Shown: one piece after another, positions 58,851-64,000 of the stretch
Numbering within the stretch: position 1 is the stretch's first letter
Layout: every line of letters begins with the position of its first letter
Source of the DNA: Marisediminicola antarctica
GTDB lineage: Bacteria; Actinomycetota; Actinomycetes; Actinomycetales; Microbacteriaceae
Direction of reading: 5' to 3'
Length of the DNA stretch: 64,000 bases
Assembly (NCBI RefSeq): GCF_009930795.1
Contig: NZ_CP017146.1
Location: 3,100,001-3,164,000 of the forward strand
The notes under the pieces: generated by a model
Seen by the model: only the letters and a program-made list of their open reading frames with translations
Told to the model about the DNA's origin: nothing
Database searches by the model: none
Made by a program: the position numbers and the translations under genes

Positions 58851-59852
58851 CTAGCGCACCAGCCGCGGGAGCACATCGCGCCCGAAGACGTCGATCCACT
58901 CGCGCTGGTTGCGCCCGACGTTGTGCAGGTAGATGCGGTCGAAGCCGAGGTCGACGAATCCCTGGATGTACTGGCGGTGCACGTCGGGGTCTTCCGAGAT
59001 GACCAGACGTCCCTCGAAGTCGTCCGGGCGCACCATCTTCGCCATCTGCTCGAGCTCGAATGGGGAACGGATGTCGGCCTTGGGAAACTTCATCGCCCCG
59101 TTGGGCCACTCGACCATGGCGTTGCGGAGTGCCTCTTCGTGGGTCGGCGCCCAGCTGAGGTGCAGTTGGAGCACCTTCGGCATTGTCTCCGGGTCTTTTC
59201 CGGCCTCCCGTGCACCCTCGGCGAACTTGTTGATGAGCAGGGAGACCTTCTGCAGCGGGGCGCCGACCGTGATGAGTCCGTCGGTGTGCTTGCCAGCGCG
59301 CTTGGCGGTGACCGGGCCGCCCGAGGCCACCAGGATCTGCGGCGCGATCTCGGGCATCGTCCACAGCCTCGTCGATTCGAGCTTGTAGTACTGGCCGGAG
59401 TGCTTGGTGTCCTTGCCCGCGATCGACGCCGTAAAGAGCTTGTTGATGATCTCGATCGCCTCGAACATGCGGTTGATGCGCTCGGGTGCCTCGGGCCAGT
59501 AGCCGCCGACGACGTGCTCGTTGAGTGCCTCACCGGAGCCGAGCCCGAGCCAGTGACGACCGGGGTACATCGCCGCGAGCGTCGCGCTCGCCTGCGCGAC
59601 CATCGCGGGGTGCCAGCGGAAGGTCGGCGCGGTCACGCCGGGGCCGAAGTCGCCCGTTGTCCGCTCGCCGACGGCCGCGAGCACGTTCCAGACGAAGGCG
59701 CTCTGCCCCTGGGCGGGGACCCACGGCTGAAAGTGGTCGGCGGCCATCACGCCGGTGAACCCGCGGCTCTCGGCGTAGGCGCTCAGCGCGACAGCCTCGG
59801 TCGGGTGGAACTGCTCGAGCATGGCGGCGAAGCCGATCTGCAGCGAACTCAT
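58851..59852 (-). CDS. F420-dependent oxidoreductase, G6PDH family
   Basis: A 333-residue LLM enzyme close to F420-dependent glucose-6-phosphate dehydrogenase: MAADHFQPWVPAQGQSAFVW, VGERTTGDF, GVTAPTFRWHPAMVAQA and LGLGSGEALNEHVVG. Reduction of F420 with glucose 6-phosphate or a related sugar is the likely role, but the group includes enzymes for other substrates. It precedes cofE with no gap. A TAGGAT box lies six bases before the ATG, inside the coaD stop region. Confidence 0.88.
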   Translation of the reverse strand: MSSLQIGFAAMLEQFHPTEAVALSAYAESRGFTGVMAADHFQPWVPAQGQSAFVWNVLAAVGERTTGDFGPGVTAPTFRWHPAMVAQASATLAAMYPGRHWLGLGSGEALNEHVVGGYWPEAPERINRMFEAIEIINKLFTASIAGKDTKHSGQYYKLESTRLWTMPEIAPQILVASGGPVTAKRAGKHTDGLITVGAPLQKVSLLINKFAEGAREAGKDPETMPKVLQLHLSWAPTHEEALRNAMVEWPNGAMKFPKADIRSPFELEQMAKMVRPDDFEGRLVISEDPDVHRQYIQGFVDLGFDRIYLHNVGRNQREWIDVFGRDVLPRLVR

Positions 59853-59858
59853 GGGCCG

Positions 59859-59864
59859 ATCCTA
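59859..59864 (-). promoter_or_regulatory. -10 box of a probable leaderless promoter for the F420 oxidoreductase
   Basis: TAGGAT on the minus strand, six bases before the ATG at 59852. Its first three bases are the TAG stop codon of coaD. Confidence 0.5.
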
Positions 59865-60350
59865 ACCGCGAGGATTTTGCAGGAACTCGTAGACGGCGGC
59901 GGGCACGTACGGGCTCACATCGCCGCCGAGAGCCGCGACCTGCCGCACGAGCGAGCTGGAGACGTGGGCATGGGCGGGGTCGGGAAGCATGAAGATGGTC
60001 TCGACCCCCGCGAGGTTGCGGTTGACGATTGCCATCGGCGTCTCGTAGGCGACGTCGACCTGCGAGCGCACGCCCTTGACGAGCACCGTAGCGTCGACGT
60101 CAATGCAGTAGTCCACGAGCAGGCCAACGCTCCAGGAGGTGACGGTGATGTTGCCGCCGAACCCGGCGTCGGAGATCGACTTCTCGATAAGTGCGACCCG
60201 CTGGGCGACGGGCAGCATGGCCGCCTTGTCGGGGTTGTGCACGACGAGCACATGGAGCTTGTCGAAAATCCGCGATGCGCGTTCGATCACATCCAGGTGA
60301 CCAAGGGTCACGGGGTCGAAGGAACCAGGGACGACGGCGATCCTGCTCAT
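59862..60350 (-). CDS. coaD: phosphopantetheine adenylyltransferase
   Basis: Fourth step of coenzyme A synthesis: transfers AMP to 4'-phosphopantetheine. The 162-residue hexameric enzyme shows the HIGH-like [15 protein letters not shown] (9-22) and a C-terminal [17 protein letters not shown] six bases after TAGGGT, likely leaderless. It lies between recG and the F420 oxidoreductase gene. rsmD, the usual neighbour, is absent. Confidence 0.96.
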   Translation of the reverse strand: MSRIAVVPGSFDPVTLGHLDVIERASRIFDKLHVLVVHNPDKAAMLPVAQRVALIEKSISDAGFGGNITVTSWSVGLLVDYCIDVDATVLVKGVRSQVDVAYETPMAIVNRNLAGVETIFMLPDPAHAHVSSSLVRQVAALGGDVSPYVPAAVYEFLQNPRG

Positions 60351-60356
60351 TGCTTC

Positions 60357-60362
60357 ACCCTA
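60357..60362 (-). promoter_or_regulatory. -10 box of a probable leaderless coaD promoter
   Basis: TAGGGT on the minus strand, six bases before the coaD ATG. Confidence 0.5.
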
Positions 60363-60411
60363 TCCGGCCCGCGTTCCCGACATGTGACACAGCCGGCGCC
60401 CCGGCATCCGG

Positions 60412-62583
60412 TCAATTCTTGGCGAGGAAGTCCCGGCTGGCCTCGTCGAGCCGGCGGGAGAGGGCGTCGCGCAGATGCGGATGCGCCGCGAGGGTCGGGT
60501 CGGAATCGATCAGCTCCGCCGCGATCTGCCTTGCCTCGGTGATGAGCACTCCGTCTTTCGCGACGCGCAGCAGCCGCAACGACGAGCGGCCGCCGGATTG
60601 CAGGTTGCCGAGCACGTCGCCCTCCTGCCGCAGTTCGAGGTCTTTTTGCGCGAGCTCAAAGCCGTCGAGCGTCGACGCCACGGCCTCGACCCGTTCCCGG
60701 GCGAGCGTCTCCCCCTCGGCCCCGGTGACCATGAGGCAGAGCCCCGGCACTCCTCCGCGGCCGACGCGGCCGCGCAGCTGGTGCAGCTGGGAGACCCCGA
60801 AGCGATCGGCATCCAGCACGACCATGACCGACGCGTTCGGCACGTCGACCCCGACCTCGATCACGGTGGTCGCGACGAGCACATCGATCTCACCGGCAGC
60901 GAACGCCCGCATCGTGGCGTCTTTCAGGTCGCTCGGCATGCGCCCGTGGAGCTCAGTGATGCGGGCGGAGGCCAACTGCGGGTTGGCGCGGAGCTCTGCG
61001 AGGGTGTCGGTGACATTCGCGCGGGGTGCCGCCGGGTCGGCAGCATCCGCGCTCGGCGGAGCGCCGCCCTCCTCCGCCTCGACGGCGGTGCTGTCGATCG
61101 CGGGGCAGACGACGAACGCCTGCCGCCCGAGCGCGAGCTCCTCGGCGACGCGCTGCCAGATGCGCGGCGCCCAGGCCGGCTTCTCGGCGAGGGGCACCAC
61201 GTGGGTCTCGATCGGGATGCGCCCGGAGGGCAGCTCGGCGATCGTCGAGACATCGAGGTCGCCGAACACCGTCATCGCGACCGTGCGCGGGATCGGCGTC
61301 GCGGTGAGCACGAGCACGTGCGGCGGCGTCTGGCCTTTGCGGCGCAGGGCTTCGCGCTGCTCGACGCCGAAACGGTGCTGCTCGTCCACGACGACGAGGC
61401 CGAGGTCGAAGAAGTCGAGGCTCTCGCTCAGCAACGCGTGCGTTCCGATGACGATGCGCGCCTGCCCCGTGACGACCGCGAGCATCGCCTTGCGCCTCTC
61501 GGCCACTGTGAGCTGCCCCGTGACGAGGGTCGGCCGCAGCTGGGCTGCGAGGTCGGGCCCGAGGGTCTTGACGATCGACCGCAGGTGCTGGCCCGCGAGC
61601 ACCTCGGTCGGGGCGAGCAGCGCCGACTGGCCGCCGGACTCGGCTACCGCGAGCATCCCGCGGAGGGCGACGATGGTCTTGCCGGAGCCCACCTCCCCCT
61701 GCACGAGGCGGTTCATCGGTACGGCGGCCGCGAGGTCGGAGGAGACTTCCGCGCCGACGCTCGTCTGGTCGCCGGTGAGGGTGAACGGCATTCTCGCGTC
61801 GAATCGGTCGAGCAGCCCACCCTCGCCCGGGATGCGCGGTTCTGCCAGCTGCAGGCGAAGCAGCGCGCGCTGCTCGAGGAGGGCGCACTGCAGCACGAAC
61901 GCCTCTTGGAACCGCAGCGTTTTGCGGGCGGACCCCCAGTCGGCGTCTTTCACCGGGCGGTGGACGAGCTCGACCGCGCGGGAGTAACTCATGAGCTTGC
62001 GGGCGGAGAGCACATTGTCGGGCACCGGGTCGTCGAGCGGCGGGAGTGTGTCGAGCACGACCCCGATCGATTTTTGGATCTGCCAGGAGGCAACGGATGC
62101 CGTGGCCGCGTAGATCGGGATCGGAACGTCGGCCCACGCCTTCGCATCGTCGGCGGAGCGATCCTCGTCGGGCGGGAAGAGCTCGTAGTCGGGGTGGGCG
62201 AGCTGCCTCGTGCCCTTGTAGTCGGTGACCTTGCCGGCGAAGATTCCGCGCGCTCCCGTGACCAGCTCGGCCCGGCGCCAGGGCTGGTTGAAGAAGGTGA
62301 GGGTCAGGATGCCTGTGCCGTCGCTGATCCTCACCTCGAGGATCGAGCCGCTCCTCGCCTTCATTCTGCGCTCGCTCACGCCGCGCACCTGCGCCACGAT
62401 CGTCACGTTCTCGTCGGTGGGCAGATCGGTGACGGCGCTGAGCTCGCCGCGCTTGGCGTATCGCCGCGGGTAGTGGCTGAGCAGGTCGCCGACGGTGTCG
62501 AGGCCGAGGCCCTTCTTCAGCGCCGCGGCGGTGCGCCCGCCGAGCGCGCTACTGAGCTTGGCGTCGAGCGGCGATCCGGGCAT
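60412..62583 (-). CDS. recG: ATP-dependent DNA helicase RecG
   Basis: Branch-migration helicase for stalled forks and recombination intermediates. The 723-residue protein has the N-terminal wedge domain (about 50-130), Walker A GEVGSGKT at 296-303, DEQH (VVDEQHRFG) and the C-terminal TRG-like segment. A roughly 25-residue Ala/Glu/Pro-rich insertion (EAEEGGAPPSADAADP) lies between the helicase halves. The ATG is six bases after TACCAT. Confidence 0.96.
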   Translation of the reverse strand: MPGSPLDAKLSSALGGRTAAALKKGLGLDTVGDLLSHYPRRYAKRGELSAVTDLPTDENVTIVAQVRGVSERRMKARSGSILEVRISDGTGILTLTFFNQPWRRAELVTGARGIFAGKVTDYKGTRQLAHPDYELFPPDEDRSADDAKAWADVPIPIYAATASVASWQIQKSIGVVLDTLPPLDDPVPDNVLSARKLMSYSRAVELVHRPVKDADWGSARKTLRFQEAFVLQCALLEQRALLRLQLAEPRIPGEGGLLDRFDARMPFTLTGDQTSVGAEVSSDLAAAVPMNRLVQGEVGSGKTIVALRGMLAVAESGGQSALLAPTEVLAGQHLRSIVKTLGPDLAAQLRPTLVTGQLTVAERRKAMLAVVTGQARIVIGTHALLSESLDFFDLGLVVVDEQHRFGVEQREALRRKGQTPPHVLVLTATPIPRTVAMTVFGDLDVSTIAELPSGRIPIETHVVPLAEKPAWAPRIWQRVAEELALGRQAFVVCPAIDSTAVEAEEGGAPPSADAADPAAPRANVTDTLAELRANPQLASARITELHGRMPSDLKDATMRAFAAGEIDVLVATTVIEVGVDVPNASVMVVLDADRFGVSQLHQLRGRVGRGGVPGLCLMVTGAEGETLARERVEAVASTLDGFELAQKDLELRQEGDVLGNLQSGGRSSLRLLRVAKDGVLITEARQIAAELIDSDPTLAAHPHLRDALSRRLDEASRDFLAKN

Positions 62584-62589
62584 GCCTCG

Positions 62590-62595
62590 ATGGTA
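62590..62595 (-). promoter_or_regulatory. -10 box of a probable leaderless recG promoter
   Basis: TACCAT on the minus strand, six bases before the recG ATG at 62583. Confidence 0.5.
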
Positions 62596-62626
62596 TTCGC
62601 CACCACCGTCAGTTCTCGAACGCGGA

Positions 62627-63757
62627 TCAGATCCAGTCGCGCCCCCGGAAGATGACGTAGAGCGCGCCGCTCACGGCGAGCATCAGGGCGATCGCAAACG
62701 GGTACCCGTAGTACCACTCGAGCTCCGGCATATAGCGGAAGTTCATCCCGTACAGCGACCCGATCAGGGACGGCGCGAAGAGGATCGCCGCCCACCCGGA
62801 GATCTTGCGGGTCTGGTCCGCCTGTAGGTTGCTCGCGATGCCGACCCGTTGCATCTCGTCGTTCTGGCGTTGCGCGACGAGGGTCGCGTTGACGGTGAGG
62901 ATGTCGCGCAGGAGCTGCCGGAACCGGTCGACACGCTCGCTGACCCGCGCAACATGGTCGGCAACGTCACGCAGGTACTGGCGCAGCGCCGGGTCGTCGG
63001 TGTTCTGGTCGAACGTCTCCTTGACGGTGTCGAGGAGGTCGGCGAGCGGGAGCACGGCGAGCTGGAACTCGATGACCTCGCGGGTCAGTTCGTAAATGCG
63101 CCGAGACACGTTCCGATGCCCATCGAAGACCTGCGCCTCGATCTCGGCGATGTCGTTCTCAAGTCCCTCGACAACGGGCCGGTAGCCGTCGACGACCGCG
63201 TCGAGAATGCCGTAGAGGATCGCGTCGGTGCCGCGGGCGAGCAGTTCCGGGTCGGCTTCGAGCCGGGAGCGGACGCTCCGCAGGTCGGGAGCCTCGGCGT
63301 GGCGGAGGGTGATGACGAAGTTCGGGCCGACGAACAGGTGAAGCTCGCCGAACTCAACCGTCTCGGTCTCGTCGACGTACCGTGCGGCCTTCAGCACCAG
63401 GAAAGTGATCCCGTCGTACCGCTCGACCTTGGGACGCTGGCGGGCGTTGATCGCGTCTTCGAGGGTGAGCTCGTGCAGGCCGAACTGGCGGGCGAGCTCG
63501 TGCAGCTCGGCGGCATCCGGACGGTACAGGCCGACCCACCCGAGCGAGCGGGGCTTGCGGTCGAGCTCGACGACCGTCTCGTGCACTGTGCTGGGCGAGG
63601 CGATGCGCACGCCATCGAGGTAGACGGCGTTGTCGACGACATGGGAGGCGCGGAGCTCTGGAGCGGTGGCCGCGACCTGAACGGGCTCAGGCTGGTCCTC
63701 CGTGGACTTCCGCGCGGGGCCGAATCCGCGGAAGCGCTTCAGGAAATCGGATGCCAT
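62627..63757 (-). CDS. corA: CorA-family magnesium/cobalt transporter
   Basis: A 376-residue pentameric channel. The cytosolic funnel is followed by two C-terminal helices with the selectivity motif YGMNF (about residue 338). The acidic/basic cytosolic tail is short. Divalent metal uptake, chiefly Mg2+, is the known family role; Co2+, Ni2+ or efflux roles exist. ATG six bases after TAACGT. It lies 43 bp upstream of recG. Confidence 0.94.
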   Translation of the reverse strand: MASDFLKRFRGFGPARKSTEDQPEPVQVAATAPELRASHVVDNAVYLDGVRIASPSTVHETVVELDRKPRSLGWVGLYRPDAAELHELARQFGLHELTLEDAINARQRPKVERYDGITFLVLKAARYVDETETVEFGELHLFVGPNFVITLRHAEAPDLRSVRSRLEADPELLARGTDAILYGILDAVVDGYRPVVEGLENDIAEIEAQVFDGHRNVSRRIYELTREVIEFQLAVLPLADLLDTVKETFDQNTDDPALRQYLRDVADHVARVSERVDRFRQLLRDILTVNATLVAQRQNDEMQRVGIASNLQADQTRKISGWAAILFAPSLIGSLYGMNFRYMPELEWYYGYPFAIALMLAVSGALYVIFRGRDWI

Positions 63758-63763
63758 GCGTGA

Positions 63764-63769
63764 ACGTTA
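63764..63769 (-). promoter_or_regulatory. -10 box of a probable leaderless corA promoter
   Basis: TAACGT on the minus strand, six bases before the corA ATG at 63757. Confidence 0.5.
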
Positions 63770-63810
63770 GCCCGACCGTGAGGAATTCGCGCCCGGGTTG
63801 GTCCGCGTCG

Positions 63811-64000
63811 TCAGAGATCGAAGGCGTAGCCGCCGGTCTGCCTGGTCGAGGTGCCGATCTGGGCCGTGTGGCGGTCGTCGTTGACCTCGAGCGATCGCAG
63901 CTGCCGGGCCACCTCGCGTTGGCTGCGCTTGAGGAAGTGGATCGCCACGGTCTTCTCCGCGCCGGACACCTGCAGCCCGTCGCGTTCGAACGTCGCGGAG
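63811..64000 (-). CDS. C-terminal part of an unidentified protein, cut by the window end
   Basis: An open minus-strand frame runs from the window edge to a TGA at 63811-63813 and encodes about 62 residues ending QIGTSTRQTGGYAFDL. The coding-like base composition supports it as a gene. I recognise no family. The visible part is hydrophilic and contains VAIHFLKRSQREVARQLRSL, probably helical. Confidence 0.65.
   Translation of the reverse strand, partial: SATFERDGLQVSGAEKTVAIHFLKRSQREVARQLRSLEVNDDRHTAQIGTSTRQTGGYAFDL

Noticed and set aside
60475-62655. 726-codon plus-strand frame opposite recG
   Set aside because: It is a mirror of the recG codon bias; the minus strand holds the complete helicase motifs.

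Overview
The window looks like a chromosomal segment of a high-GC actinobacterium, most likely a member of the Microbacteriaceae. The evidence is the strongly GC-biased coding, a 16S-23S-5S operon with no tRNA in its spacer and actinobacterial boxA-type elements, coenzyme F420 genes with several luciferase-like (LLM) oxidoreductases, and many genes that appear to be transcribed without a leader (a TANNNT -10 box six bases before ATG or GTG). The genus cannot be fixed from the sequence alone. I see no phage genes, transposases, CRISPR array or tRNA gene.

Layout. 1-4.2 kb: a small membrane protein, methionine aminopeptidase, a 36-bp tandem repeat, and a DUF222/HNH gene broken inside a 9-bp repeat. 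4.2-6.25 kb: rpsP-KH-rimM-trmD. 6.4-13.8 kb: an EamA transporter, a YbdK-type ligase, and a choline-to-glycine-betaine operon (BCCT carrier, betaine aldehyde dehydrogenase, choline dehydrogenase). 14-20 kb: LLM enzymes, ffh, a gamma-carbonic anhydrase, ftsY and a histidine phosphatase. 20-23 kb: an LLM oxidoreductase translationally coupled to a GH13 trehalose-synthase-like enzyme. 23-30.2 kb: smc, a double GNAT, mutM, rnc, rpmF and yceD, the classical housekeeping block.

30.7-39.1 kb: a nine-gene-scale minus-strand cluster (eight genes) for pyrimidine or hydantoin use: nitrilase-family amidohydrolase, dihydropyrimidinase, an F420-type LLM enzyme, an NMT1/THI5-type ABC importer and a class III aminotransferase. 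39.4-43 kb: an unusual GNAT-AAA+ fusion, a HAD-IIA phosphatase and a TPR-like protein with charged tails. 43-48.4 kb: the rRNA operon, minus strand. 49-59.9 kb: an F420 module. A BtuFCD-like importer and cofD on the plus strand converge on cofC, which is the last gene of moxR-DUF58-tgpA; cofE and a G6PDH-family F420 enzyme lie upstream. 59.9-64 kb: coaD, recG, corA and a truncated gene.

Functionally the window joins translation, secretion and chromosome-maintenance genes to three metabolic themes: osmoprotection, reductive pyrimidine or hydantoin catabolism, and F420 maturation and use. The housekeeping order recG-coaD-yceD-rpmF-rnc-mutM-smc-ftsY-ffh-rpsP-rimM-trmD is kept but opened at several points, the largest gap being about 30 kb between coaD and yceD. 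The most promising leads are the F420-type enzyme standing where a dihydropyrimidine dehydrogenase would be expected, the importer tied to F420 genes, and the GNAT-AAA+ fusion.
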